From: Anaerotignum sp.
Lineage (GTDB): Bacteria > Bacillota > Clostridia > Lachnospirales > Anaerotignaceae
Reading direction: 5' to 3'
DNA length: 64,000 bases
Assembly: GCA_020024265.1 (NCBI GenBank)
Contig: JAHHTW010000007.1
Location: 1-64,000 of the forward strand
The notes below the pieces were generated by a model. That model was not told the origin of the DNA and made no database searches. It saw nothing but the letters and a program-made list of their open reading frames with translations. This document shows positions 50,357-58,535 of this stretch, piece after piece. Numbering within the stretch: the first letter of the stretch is position 1; the number at the start of each line of letters is the position of its first letter. The translations under genes were made by a program, and so were the position numbers.

Positions 50357-51382
50357 ATGGCGAAAAAAATAAATATTCTTTTGCGATGCGTTGCCTTCTG
50401 TATCGTATTTGTGTTGATTTTCGGTCAGATTTCAAAGCTGTATCGGAGAGATGATGACGAAACAAATGAAATTCATGCCTTTTACAATGAGCCACAGGAT
50501 ACCATAGACGTTCTTTGCGTGGGTAGCAGTCCGCTTTTGCGTGGAGTATCCCCCATGCTGATGTACCAAGAGCATGGCTTTACCAGCTATATGCGTGCGT
50601 CCGCTTTGCAGGCGCCCTCTGTAAGCTATGCATTGCTTTCAGAATCTCTGCAAAAGCAAAGTCCAAAGGTTGTGGTACTGCTTGCAGATAATTTGTTTCA
50701 AAGCTATGATTATGCAAAAAGAGAGGGAGATATGCGACGTGCCATGGATGGTATGCGTATTTCTCGGTATAAATGGGATGTCATACGGGAAGTGACCAAA
50801 TTTGATGACAGACAAACGGCATTGTCTTATCTCTTTCCGCTGTTTCGTTATCATGAACGTTGGAAGGAAGTCAATTGGGCAGAGGCAGATCCAAAACCTC
50901 TGTTGCAACATTCTGTGCGTAAAGGGAACGTATTTCTCAAAGATATATCGCCACAGACAGTACCGCATAACTTTATGCAACCAACAGGGGAAGCGGTGGT
51001 ATATGACGAAAATGCATTGTACTACACAGAAAAATCCATTGCACTCTGTAAAGAAAAAGGGATTGAAGTGGTGCTTTTGCATTTGCCCAAAATGAGTTGG
51101 ACATGGGAGAAAAGTCAAGCCATGCAGATGCTTGCACAGCGGCATGGAATCACATATCTGGATTTCGATACAGAGCCGATACGTAGTCAAATTTCTGTAG
51201 ATCCTATGGTAGATTACTATGATCAAGGGCATATGAATCTCACCGGTATGCTGAAAGTGAGTGCATATCTGGGGGACTATTTGGCAGAGCGGTATGAACT
51301 ATCCGATCATAGAACAGATGCAGCATATGCACAATGGGAAAAAGACTTGCAGCAGTATTTGAAAGATGCAGGATTATCATAA
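50357..51382 (+). CDS. Membrane-anchored SGNH-hydrolase-like protein, DltD/AlgX-like
   Basis: 341 aa. An N-terminal membrane anchor (residues 6-25) is followed by an extracellular domain. DVLCVGSSPLLRGVSPML supplies the family's first serine block, and YYDQGHMNLTGMLKV resembles the DxxH block with histidine and asparagine. Such proteins are the outer partners of MBOAT enzymes (DltD in Gram-positive bacteria, AlgX/AlgJ in alginate acetylation). The start at 50357 lies 2 bases after the MBOAT stop, and GGGGG upstream fits. It is probably the extracellular acyltransferase step. Confidence 0.75.
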   Translation: MAKKINILLRCVAFCIVFVLIFGQISKLYRRDDDETNEIHAFYNEPQDTIDVLCVGSSPLLRGVSPMLMYQEHGFTSYMRASALQAPSVSYALLSESLQKQSPKVVVLLADNLFQSYDYAKREGDMRRAMDGMRISRYKWDVIREVTKFDDRQTALSYLFPLFRYHERWKEVNWAEADPKPLLQHSVRKGNVFLKDISPQTVPHNFMQPTGEAVVYDENALYYTEKSIALCKEKGIEVVLLHLPKMSWTWEKSQAMQMLAQRHGITYLDFDTEPIRSQISVDPMVDYYDQGHMNLTGMLKVSAYLGDYLAERYELSDHRTDAAYAQWEKDLQQYLKDAGLS

Positions 51383-51430
51383 ATGGTATCCAATGCCAGA
51401 AGGATATGTGATGCAGGATAGGTGAATGAT

Positions 51431-51961
51431 GTGAAAAACAGGAACAAAGCAGTTTTGTTTGCAGCGGTAGCGATTGTCATGGTACTGGTGGGTATTGGTA
51501 TACAATATCATACCCATTCTTCAGATGCTTCGGATGTAACAGGCAGAGAAAAACGACTCGAAAGAGCGATTGCAAAAGAAGGTGAAAAGTGGCAGATTGC
51601 AAAGGAACTGGAATTGGATGGATATATTGTAAGTGGCGCATACAGCACAGAACAACGGGCAGCAATTACAGTATTTGAGCAGGATGCAAATGGTGATTAC
51701 CAATTTTTGACTGCCAAAGATGGAAATGTGGATCAAGTACTGATGGATCAAATCATCATCCGTGAGAAAGTATATGATGTCATCTGGTTTGCAGGCGCAC
51801 AAACAGAATATGCAAATGTGACCTATACCCTAGAAAATCAAGTGCAGCATACCATACAATATGATACTGCAAATATGGATTTATGGTATCACGAAGCGCC
51901 GGATCAGGCATATACCATTCAGGTGTCCTATTATGATGCACAAGGAAACGCATATCAATAA
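51431..51961 (+). CDS. Membrane-anchored extracellular protein, end of the dlt-like operon
   Basis: 176 aa. Residues 7-24 form a signal anchor, followed by a soluble domain with several beta-strand patterns (TVFEQDANGDYQFL, VIWFAGAQTEYANVTYTL, YTIQVSYYDAQGNAY). I do not recognise the family. GTG 51431 is preferred over GTG 51422 because of the GATAGGTG site. It is the last gene before a strong terminator, 48 bases after the SGNH-like gene, so it is probably part of the same cell-surface system. Confidence 0.6.
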   Translation: MKNRNKAVLFAAVAIVMVLVGIGIQYHTHSSDASDVTGREKRLERAIAKEGEKWQIAKELELDGYIVSGAYSTEQRAAITVFEQDANGDYQFLTAKDGNVDQVLMDQIIIREKVYDVIWFAGAQTEYANVTYTLENQVQHTIQYDTANMDLWYHEAPDQAYTIQVSYYDAQGNAYQ

Positions 51962-52000
51962 AACGCATAAACATGTGATTGTTCATAAGACATTATAAAG

Positions 52001-52047
52001 AAAAACGAGCGATGCCAAGCAGGAAAAATGGCATCGCTCGTTTTTTT
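52001..52047 (+). terminator. Terminator of the dlt-like operon
   Basis: Perfect 17-bp stem (52001-52017 and 52029-52045) with the core CGAGCGATGCCA, followed by T residues. Confidence 0.88.
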
Positions 52048-52188
52048 GGTGTGGTGGATATGCGAAGTTTTTCGGATTGCATTGCAAAGCTGTAGCATAC
52101 AATGGGAAACGGAGCAGCTCTTTTGAAAAACATGGAAACATACTGCCGGGTCATACATAAGAAAACAAATTTTAAAAAAATACAAAAC

Positions 52189-52211
52189 TTCCTTAATAGA
52201 ATCGTAAGGAA
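52189..52211. promoter_or_regulatory. Inverted repeat just upstream of the ABC operon promoter
   Basis: TTCCTTA and TAAGGAA arms separated by 9 bp, ending 30 bp before the TATAAT box. The position fits an activator or repressor site. Confidence 0.5.
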
Positions 52212-52312
52212 AAGAATATGGATTTTTTTTATGCTATCCTGTATAATTTTGTCAAAGATGAAAATTTCATTATAAATTTTATCTATTTTTAACAATGAAA
52301 GGGGGCAAAAGA

Positions 52313-53035
52313 TTGGGAAAAAATATCATTCGGATTCAGAATGTAAAGAAATTCTATCAAATGGGAGAAGAACGCATTCGAGCAATCAATGGCGTAAACT
52401 TGAATATCCAGCAGGGAGAAGTGTGCTGTTTGTTCGGCAAATCCGGTTCTGGTAAGTCTACGTTGCTCAATCTGATTGCAGGATTGGAAAAGCCGACCAG
52501 TGGTGAAATCATTGTATATAATAAGCATATTGAGCGTATGAATGAGAATCAGCTGGCAGCATTTCGTCAGCAAAATATCGGTTTTGTATTTCAGTCCTAC
52601 AATCTCTTGTCCACATTGACTGCTTTGGAAAATGTCACACTGCCTTTGATTTTCCATGGTATGGCAGTCAAAGAGCGTAATGAGCGTGCAATGGAAATGC
52701 TCAAAGCGGTAGGATTGGAAGGGCGTGCCAATCATAAGCCCGGCGAAATGAGTGGTGGGCAGCAGCAGCGTGTCAGTATTGCACGTGCTTTCATCAATGA
52801 TCCCAAAGTTGTTTTCGCAGATGAACCCACGGGAAATCTGGACACCAAAACAACATATGAAATGATGGATTTGATTACTGGATTGGCAAATAAAAAAAAT
52901 CAAACCTTGGTGATTGTTACACATGACTGGGAGCTTTCTGAATATGCTGATCGTATTGTTCATATTATGGACGGAAAAATCGAAAGCATAGAGGAGAAAG
53001 AGCGCAAGGTACAGTTAGAAAGCAGAGTAGAGTGA
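52313..53035 (+). CDS. ABC transporter ATP-binding protein, MacB/LolD type
   Basis: 240 aa. Walker A FGKSGSGKSTLLN, the Q-loop VFQSYNLLSTL, signature MSGGQQQRVSIARA, Walker B VVFADEPTGNLD and the switch histidine in VTHD are all intact. The LLSTLTALENV pattern is typical of the MacB/LolD/FtsE subfamily that works by mechanotransmission rather than transport through the membrane. The start is TTG 52313, 8 bases after AAAGGGGG; the earlier ATG 52295 precedes that site. Confidence 0.9.
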   Translation: MGKNIIRIQNVKKFYQMGEERIRAINGVNLNIQQGEVCCLFGKSGSGKSTLLNLIAGLEKPTSGEIIVYNKHIERMNENQLAAFRQQNIGFVFQSYNLLSTLTALENVTLPLIFHGMAVKERNERAMEMLKAVGLEGRANHKPGEMSGGQQQRVSIARAFINDPKVVFADEPTGNLDTKTTYEMMDLITGLANKKNQTLVIVTHDWELSEYADRIVHIMDGKIESIEEKERKVQLESRVE

Positions 53036-53046
53036 GGAGAAATAAG

Positions 53047-55161
53047 ATGAGAGGAAAAATTTTACAAAGAGGGTTGGCATGGCTTTTGACAGCAGTTTTG
53101 CTATCAGGTATTCCTATGGTGGTACATGCTGCAAAGGATGATGACTTTTCCGTAGGTCTGCCACAGTTGGTCGTGGCAGGCGATGGTGTATATACCGTTG
53201 AGGCGGGTAAAGAAAATTTAATAAAATTGAGCATCAAAAATAAAGGCAGTGCCTCTGCAAATAATGTTGTGGTACGTGCAAAAAGTGGCGATGCAATGCC
53301 TCCGTTTAAGCTGAATTTCCGAGATGGAGAGAATGTAGGTTCGTTGGGCGCCAATAGCTATAAGGACTTAAATCTGTATGTGACAATGGATGATTTTCCG
53401 GATAAGGAAAGCTATCCCATTACGATTACATATGATTGTACCAATGGTGGTGGTGGAACCGATACCATATATGTTAAAGTAAAGGGGTATGAAAGAGAAC
53501 CATCCTATTTGTTTGATCAGGTGAAGATGACACCGGAGAGTATTACACCCGGACAGAATGCGGTACTGAGTGGTACCATTACCAATAATGGTGGACAGGA
53601 AATGTTGCAGGCGCAGCTCTTTTTGGATCAGCTCAAAACAGAGGGCATCAGTCTTGCTGGTGGTTTTAGTGCAGTACAGTTTGGCAAACTGAAAATAGGA
53701 CAGTCTGCAAGCTTTTCTTTCCCGATTGTTGCAAATAAGGATATGGAAGCAGGGAATTATCCCATTACATTAAAGCTGAAATATCAGGATGGAGCAGGCA
53801 AAGAATATGAAAAAACGCAGGATTACTATGTCAATGTAGGTGGAAAAAATGGACAGTCCCCTGATTTGATGGTGAGAAAAATGAAGGAACCATCAGGGAT
53901 TTATGATGTCAATCAAAATTTTCCTGTGCATTTTGAATTGTATAATGCAGGGAATGTAGTGGCAAGAAATGTTGTCATAACCGCAGAAGGTCTGGATCCG
54001 GCAGCAGTGGTGCCAAAGTCTACCAGTGTACGCAATATTGCCACTTTGGCTCCGGGAGAAAGTGTTCCGGTGACATTTTCTTTCGCTGCAACCAATCAGG
54101 CATCCTCACAGAACTATGCCATACAGTTTGGTGTGGAATATACAACCGGTGTAGATAAAACACATACATTTAAGCAGTTTGCAGGTGTGAATATCAAAAA
54201 TAGCTTGAAGGATAAAAAAGAGGCAGAGGAACAGGCGGCAGAAGATGACAAAGACAAGAAAACAAGTAAGCCAAAAATCATCATCAGCAAATATGTATGT
54301 GATCCATTGATTGTCATGGCTGGTGAAGAATTTGACTTAAACTTGACACTTTTGAATACGCATAAAGTGAAAAATGTACAAAACATCAAAATGTTTTTGA
54401 CATTGGCAGAAGAAACATCCTCGGAAACAGAGAAATCCGGCAATATCTTTACGCCAGTAAACAGTAGCAATACATATTATTTTGATTCCATTGCACCAAA
54501 GCATACTGTAGACAAAAAACTGCGTCTGTATGTCGTGCCGGAAGCACAGCCAAAGACATATACGCTCACTGTGAATTTTGAATATGAAGATGCAAAGGGC
54601 AATGAATATACAGCAACAGAACTTTTGGGTATTAATGTCAAGCAGGTATCCGAATTGAGTGTGGAACAGGTGACTTTGCCAGATACCATTGAGCAGTATA
54701 TGCCTATGGTGGTAACACTCAATTATTACAATACCGGTAAGGTGGCACTCAACAATGTAATGTTCCGTGTAGAGGGCAATATAGACTGTGAGCAGAAAAC
54801 AACTTATGTCGGGAATATGGAACCGGGAGCCAGCGATGTATATGAAACAACATTGATACCAAATGAGCTTGGGGAGATTCCTGTTACGATTATTGCAAGC
54901 TATGAGGATGCAAGTGGTGAATTGGTTGAGGAAAAACGGGAGTTTGTACTGAATGTAACAGAACCAGTGATGGATGAAAGCGATATGCCTATGGACGAAA
55001 CACCAGCACCCATTCCCAAAAAATTGATTATTGGATTGGTGGTAGTGGCTGTTGTGGTTGGTGTTGGTGCATTTATCATTGTGAAAAAGCGGAAACAAAA
55101 GAAAGCAGATGCTTTCATAGAAGCGGTGAATGAGGACGATGAAGAAGGGATGTCCGAATGA
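53047..55161 (+). CDS. Large secreted/anchored protein with repeated Ig-like (CARDB/COG1361-type) domains
   Basis: 704 aa. A signal peptide (residues 1-28, ending VVHAAKDD) is followed by about five beta-sandwich repeats, each with an N-x-G-type strand turn: LSIKNKGSASANNVVVRA, LSGTITNNGGQEMLQAQLF, FELYNAGNVVARNVVITAEG, LNLTLLNTHKVKNVQNIKMF and LNYYNTGKVALNNVMFRVEG. A charged linker (near residue 400) divides them. A C-terminal membrane helix (about 658-680) with a basic stop-transfer and acidic tail anchors the protein. It sits between the ATPase and permease genes and overlaps the permease start (ATGA). No enzyme motif is seen. Confidence 0.78.
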   Translation: MRGKILQRGLAWLLTAVLLSGIPMVVHAAKDDDFSVGLPQLVVAGDGVYTVEAGKENLIKLSIKNKGSASANNVVVRAKSGDAMPPFKLNFRDGENVGSLGANSYKDLNLYVTMDDFPDKESYPITITYDCTNGGGGTDTIYVKVKGYEREPSYLFDQVKMTPESITPGQNAVLSGTITNNGGQEMLQAQLFLDQLKTEGISLAGGFSAVQFGKLKIGQSASFSFPIVANKDMEAGNYPITLKLKYQDGAGKEYEKTQDYYVNVGGKNGQSPDLMVRKMKEPSGIYDVNQNFPVHFELYNAGNVVARNVVITAEGLDPAAVVPKSTSVRNIATLAPGESVPVTFSFAATNQASSQNYAIQFGVEYTTGVDKTHTFKQFAGVNIKNSLKDKKEAEEQAAEDDKDKKTSKPKIIISKYVCDPLIVMAGEEFDLNLTLLNTHKVKNVQNIKMFLTLAEETSSETEKSGNIFTPVNSSNTYYFDSIAPKHTVDKKLRLYVVPEAQPKTYTLTVNFEYEDAKGNEYTATELLGINVKQVSELSVEQVTLPDTIEQYMPMVVTLNYYNTGKVALNNVMFRVEGNIDCEQKTTYVGNMEPGASDVYETTLIPNELGEIPVTIIASYEDASGELVEEKREFVLNVTEPVMDESDMPMDETPAPIPKKLIIGLVVVAVVVGVGAFIIVKKRKQKKADAFIEAVNEDDEEGMSE

Positions 55162-56483
55162 GTACAAGAGATTTGATCATGATGGCATTACGCAACCTCT
55201 GGAAACGTAAGCTTCGTACCTTTCTGACCGTATTGGGCGTGGTGATTGGTACAACCTCCATTGTGGTTATGGTATCCATTGGGCTTGGTATGAATGAAAG
55301 CTTCAAAAATCAAATTGAAGAATGGGGCAACCTTCAGGTTATTGAAGTCAGATCCAACTCAGGTAATATGGGCATGATGATGGATGCAGGTGGTGGTGCA
55401 CAAAAACCACAAAACAAAAAAGCAGTATTGGATCAGAAAACATTAGAAGAATTCAAGCAATTACCCTATGTAGAGGCAGTTTCCCCAGTGATGAACGGAG
55501 ATTATCAGCTGGTGTGCGGCAAATATGTAGGATATGCGAACTTTATCGGGATTGATCCTGCTGCAATGGAAGCGCTTGGTTATAAAACGGAAGAAGGTCG
55601 TTTGCTTACTGCAGAAGATAAGAGCGGTTTGGTGGTAGGGCGAGATGTTGCACAGGATTTGAGAAATCCGAAATTAAGCTGGGAAATGCAAATGCAGGCA
55701 GGACCGCCGGAAGTTGATTTGATGAATGATAAAGTGATGATTACGTATGATTGGAGCCATGGCACAAGAGATGCGGATAAATCTATCAAACCAATCAAAA
55801 CAAATGTTGTTGGTGTTATGCCCAGTGGTGGTGGCAATGGATATACCGTTGTCATGCCTTTGGCACAGATGCAAAAAATAGAAAAAGAAGTTGATGCATG
55901 GTATAAGAAGCAGGGTATGGAGAACACTGATAGAAAACAGAAAAAGGGTGTTTACAACGAAGCCGCTGTAAAGGTAGCAAATATCAATGAAGTACAAAAT
56001 GTACAGCAAAAGATCAAAGATATGGGCTTTCAGGCATATAGCTTGACAGATGAACTTGATGCAATGAAGGAAACAACCAAAATGCTGCGTATTGTATTGG
56101 GTGCGATTGGCGCAGTATCACTGATTGTTGCAGCAATTGGTATTACCAATACCATGGTTATGGCAATTTATGAACGCACCAGAGAAATTGGTGTGATGAA
56201 AGTCATTGGTGCATCTTTACGTGATATCAAATTATTGTTTTTGACAGAAGCGGCATTCATAGGCTTTGCCGGTGGTGTGGCAGGTACTGTGATCAGCTTT
56301 ATTATGTCAAAGATCGTCAATTTTGTGGCAGCACAGCAGGCAAGTGATATGATGTCTGTCATTCCGATTTGGCTTTATTTGGCAGCAATCGCTTTTGCAA
56401 CAGTGATTGGTGTTTTGTCTGGATATCTTCCGGCGCAGCGGGCAATGAAGCTGAGTGCTTTGGCAGCAATCAAAACAGAATAA
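55158..56483 (+). CDS. ABC transporter permease, MacB/FtsX type
   Basis: 441 aa. One N-terminal membrane helix (about 20-42), a large extracellular MacB-PCD domain (45-310) and three C-terminal helices with the FtsX-type motif YERTREIGVMKVIGASLRDI identify the family. Unlike Gram-negative MacB the ATPase is a separate protein. The extracellular domain contains a Met/Gly-rich stretch (NMGMMMDAGGGAQ). With the ATPase and the repeat protein it should form a tripartite complex on the cell surface. Confidence 0.9.
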   Translation: MSTRDLIMMALRNLWKRKLRTFLTVLGVVIGTTSIVVMVSIGLGMNESFKNQIEEWGNLQVIEVRSNSGNMGMMMDAGGGAQKPQNKKAVLDQKTLEEFKQLPYVEAVSPVMNGDYQLVCGKYVGYANFIGIDPAAMEALGYKTEEGRLLTAEDKSGLVVGRDVAQDLRNPKLSWEMQMQAGPPEVDLMNDKVMITYDWSHGTRDADKSIKPIKTNVVGVMPSGGGNGYTVVMPLAQMQKIEKEVDAWYKKQGMENTDRKQKKGVYNEAAVKVANINEVQNVQQKIKDMGFQAYSLTDELDAMKETTKMLRIVLGAIGAVSLIVAAIGITNTMVMAIYERTREIGVMKVIGASLRDIKLLFLTEAAFIGFAGGVAGTVISFIMSKIVNFVAAQQASDMMSVIPIWLYLAAIAFATVIGVLSGYLPAQRAMKLSALAAIKTE

Positions 56484-56505
56484 AATAATATTGGTATATG
56501 AGATC

Positions 56506-56550
56506 AAAAACAGCGATGGTATTTTTAACAAAAACTGTCGCTGTTTTTTT
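56506..56550 (+). terminator. Terminator of the ABC operon
   Basis: Stem AAAAACAGCGA (56506-56516) and TCGCTGTTTTT (56538-56548) with a long loop, followed by a T-run. Confidence 0.8.
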
Positions 56551-56615
56551 CTGTGTAATGGGGCATACAAAGAGAGAAGGTCATATTTTGACAATCAGAT
56601 GGAGAGGTGAAAGGG

Positions 56616-57272
56616 ATGCTTGAGGCAGCAGCTGCGCCCGTTGTGATATTGCTGTTTTATTTTTATATACGTGATCAATATGAGAAAGAGCCATGGGGGT
56701 TGTTGGTATGGGGGGGTTTATGCGGGATCTATGCCGCATTTGTGATTTATGGTGTAGGGCTTTGGCTGGAGGGATGGATTGTTCACAGAGAAACGCCATT
56801 GTATACGTCTTTTGTCAGTGCAGCATTGGTGGAGGAGGGCATAAAGTTCCTGTTTCTTTATAGCTTTATTGTACACAACCCTCATTGCAATGAACCATTT
56901 GATTGTGTGGTATATAGCGTATTTGTATCTTTGGGTTTTGCCGGTATTGAAAATATGGCTTATGTTACAGACCCATATTGGGGCGGTATCGAAACAGCAA
57001 TATCACGTGCTGTGATCTCTGTGCCGGGACATGGGATGTTTGGTGTGCAGATGGGATATCATGCGGCAAAATATCGTTTCTGGAACAAGAAGTATGGTAT
57101 GCTGGCAGCATTTGTGCTAGCTTGGCTGTGGCATGGTTTTTATAACTATTTCCTGCTTGTGAAGTGGCAGTGGGCATATATTTGTTTTGGGCTTTGGTTT
57201 GTATGCTTGGTGCTACTAAGCCATAAACAGATACAGTATTTGCTTTTACACTCTCCGTTTCGTAAAGTGTAG
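56616..57272 (+). CDS. PrsW-family intramembrane metalloprotease
   Basis: 218 aa with about seven membrane helices. The family motifs are LVEEGIKFLFLY (the EExxK-type motif), GFAGIENMAYV (the second glutamate), PGHGMFGVQMGYH and WLWHGFYNYF (metal-binding histidines). PrsW of Bacillus cleaves an anti-sigma factor, so a regulatory role is possible; substrates of the many clostridial members are unknown. The start is ATG 56616, 7 bases after AGAGGTG. It is a single gene. Confidence 0.88.
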   Translation: MLEAAAAPVVILLFYFYIRDQYEKEPWGLLVWGGLCGIYAAFVIYGVGLWLEGWIVHRETPLYTSFVSAALVEEGIKFLFLYSFIVHNPHCNEPFDCVVYSVFVSLGFAGIENMAYVTDPYWGGIETAISRAVISVPGHGMFGVQMGYHAAKYRFWNKKYGMLAAFVLAWLWHGFYNYFLLVKWQWAYICFGLWFVCLVLLSHKQIQYLLLHSPFRKV

Positions 57273-57604
57273 TAGATGGGATTGGAAAAAACACACATCT
57301 TTCAGCATACTGGATGCACATATATTCTGTGCCCTTACGCAAAAAACAGGACATAAAAATCGGTTGTAAAGTATGCCAAAGTATCATAAAAATAGAAAAA
57401 GATGCGGAAAATACAAAACCGGAATTTGTGCAGTATGGATGTAAAATTTATTTTATGGATGGAAATAGGGTTGAAAAATCATAAAAAACACGTTATACTA
57501 ATATCAGGTGCCGTTGTACAAATTTGTGATAAAATGGGTTCATTGCTTTGTGCGATTGCGCCGAAAGCGGCAGAGGAATCAGGGAAATAAGCGGAGGGAA
57601 AAAC
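57273..57604 (+). other. Intergenic region with the Nudix operon promoter
   Basis: TTGAAA (57471-57476), 17 bp, TATACT (57494-57499) is a good promoter about 105 bases before the Nudix gene. No terminator for the PrsW gene and no further gene is seen. Confidence 0.65.
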
Positions 57605-58069
57605 GTGGTCGAAGCAGTCAGTTGCGGAGGCATTGTCATTTACAAATGGAAAATCCTCCTGCTCTATAAAAATCAAAATGGCAGATATATGGGATGGGTA
57701 TTGCCCAAAGGTACGGTAGAAGAAAATGAAACATACCGACAGACTGCTTTGCGTGAAGTCAAGGAGGAGTCTGGTGCCAGTGGCGAAATTATCAAATATG
57801 TTGGAAAAACACAGTACACCTTTAAGGGCGGCGAAGATATTGTAAATAAAACCGTGCACTGGTATTTGATGAGTGCCAATTCTTTTTATTGTAAGCCTCA
57901 GAGCGAGGAGTATTTTGCAGATGCCGGCTTTTATAAATTTCATGAGGCATATCATTTGTTAAAGTTCAATGATGAGCGGCAAATTTTGAAAAAGGCGTAC
58001 TATGAATACAGTGAAATGCGTAAAAACAAAGAGTTTTTGAAACATAAATTTATGCAGAATAAAAAATGA
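57605..58069 (+). CDS. Nudix hydrolase
   Basis: 154 aa. The Nudix box G-x5-E-x7-REVKEESG is complete (KGTVEENETYRQTALREVKEESGASG, residues about 38-63), preceded by VSCGGIVIY and WVLPKGT. Residues near 85-95 (HWYLMSA) close the fold. It hydrolyses a nucleoside diphosphate linked to another group; the substrate is unknown. The start is GTG 57605 with GGAGG upstream. The next gene follows after 14 bases. Confidence 0.87.
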   Translation: MVEAVSCGGIVIYKWKILLLYKNQNGRYMGWVLPKGTVEENETYRQTALREVKEESGASGEIIKYVGKTQYTFKGGEDIVNKTVHWYLMSANSFYCKPQSEEYFADAGFYKFHEAYHLLKFNDERQILKKAYYEYSEMRKNKEFLKHKFMQNKK

Positions 58070-58083
58070 AGGAGAGAATGGTA

Positions 58084-58389
58084 ATGAAAAAATATTTTGA
58101 AGTAAAACCCTCTTTGGATGATTGGAAGGATAGAATGGTAATCCTGCAAGATCGTGACAACAAAAAAGGCATTTTTGCATTGATTGCAATTGCGGTAGCT
58201 GTATTGGCTTTGGCAGCTGTTGCAGTGGTATATCTGATGAAAACAAAAATGCAGGACGAATACGATGAAGATTGGGATTATGACTGGGATGATCTGGATG
58301 ATGAATGTTTCGATGACGAATGCGATGATGAAACTTGCTGCTGTACAGATCGTGATGTAGATGATTCTGTAAAAGTAGAACAGGTATAA
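58084..58389 (+). CDS. Small membrane protein with an acidic, Cys-rich tail
   Basis: 101 aa. A soluble N-terminus (KKYFEVKPSLDDWKDRMVIL), one membrane helix (about 36-58) and a strongly acidic tail, DEYDEDWDYDWDDLDDECFD then DECDDETCCCTDRD, with five cysteines. The tail has the look of a metal-binding or electrostatic segment. I know no family for it. ATG 58084 is 8 bases from GGAGAG. It is probably co-transcribed with the Nudix gene. Confidence 0.7.
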   Translation: MKKYFEVKPSLDDWKDRMVILQDRDNKKGIFALIAIAVAVLALAAVAVVYLMKTKMQDEYDEDWDYDWDDLDDECFDDECDDETCCCTDRDVDDSVKVEQV

Positions 58390-58472
58390 TTCGGCATACA
58401 CAAAAGAAAATGATGCAAGGCTGATGCTGGAGAGGTAACGAAGATATGCTGCATTTCCAGTGTCGGCTTTTT

Positions 58473-58519
58473 TATAAATTCAGTGGGACGAAAATGCATA
58501 CATTGGGTCAAAATATGAC
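58473..58519 (+). promoter_or_regulatory. CggR operator and -10 box upstream of cggR
   Basis: The sequence reads TGGGAC-N6-GCAT-N4-TGGGTC-N6-TGAC (58484-58519). The Bacillus subtilis CggR operator is CGGGAC-N6-TGTC-N4-CGGGAC-N6-TGTC, so the spacing is identical and most key bases agree. A TATAAA box (58473-58478) lies just upstream, so bound CggR would block transcription, as in B. subtilis. This predicts autorepression relieved by fructose-1,6-bisphosphate. Confidence 0.75.
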
Positions 58520-58535
58520 CTGTGAGGTGAGGAAA

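Larger units (their letters stand above)
51962..52312 (+). other. Intergenic region with terminator, palindrome and promoter
   Basis: The terminator at 52001-52047 closes the dlt-like operon. A TTCCTTA/TAAGGAA inverted repeat lies at 52189-52211, and a TATAAT box at 52242-52247 (with a weak -35 TGGATT at 52219-52224) starts the ABC operon. The remainder shows no gene. Confidence 0.6.
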
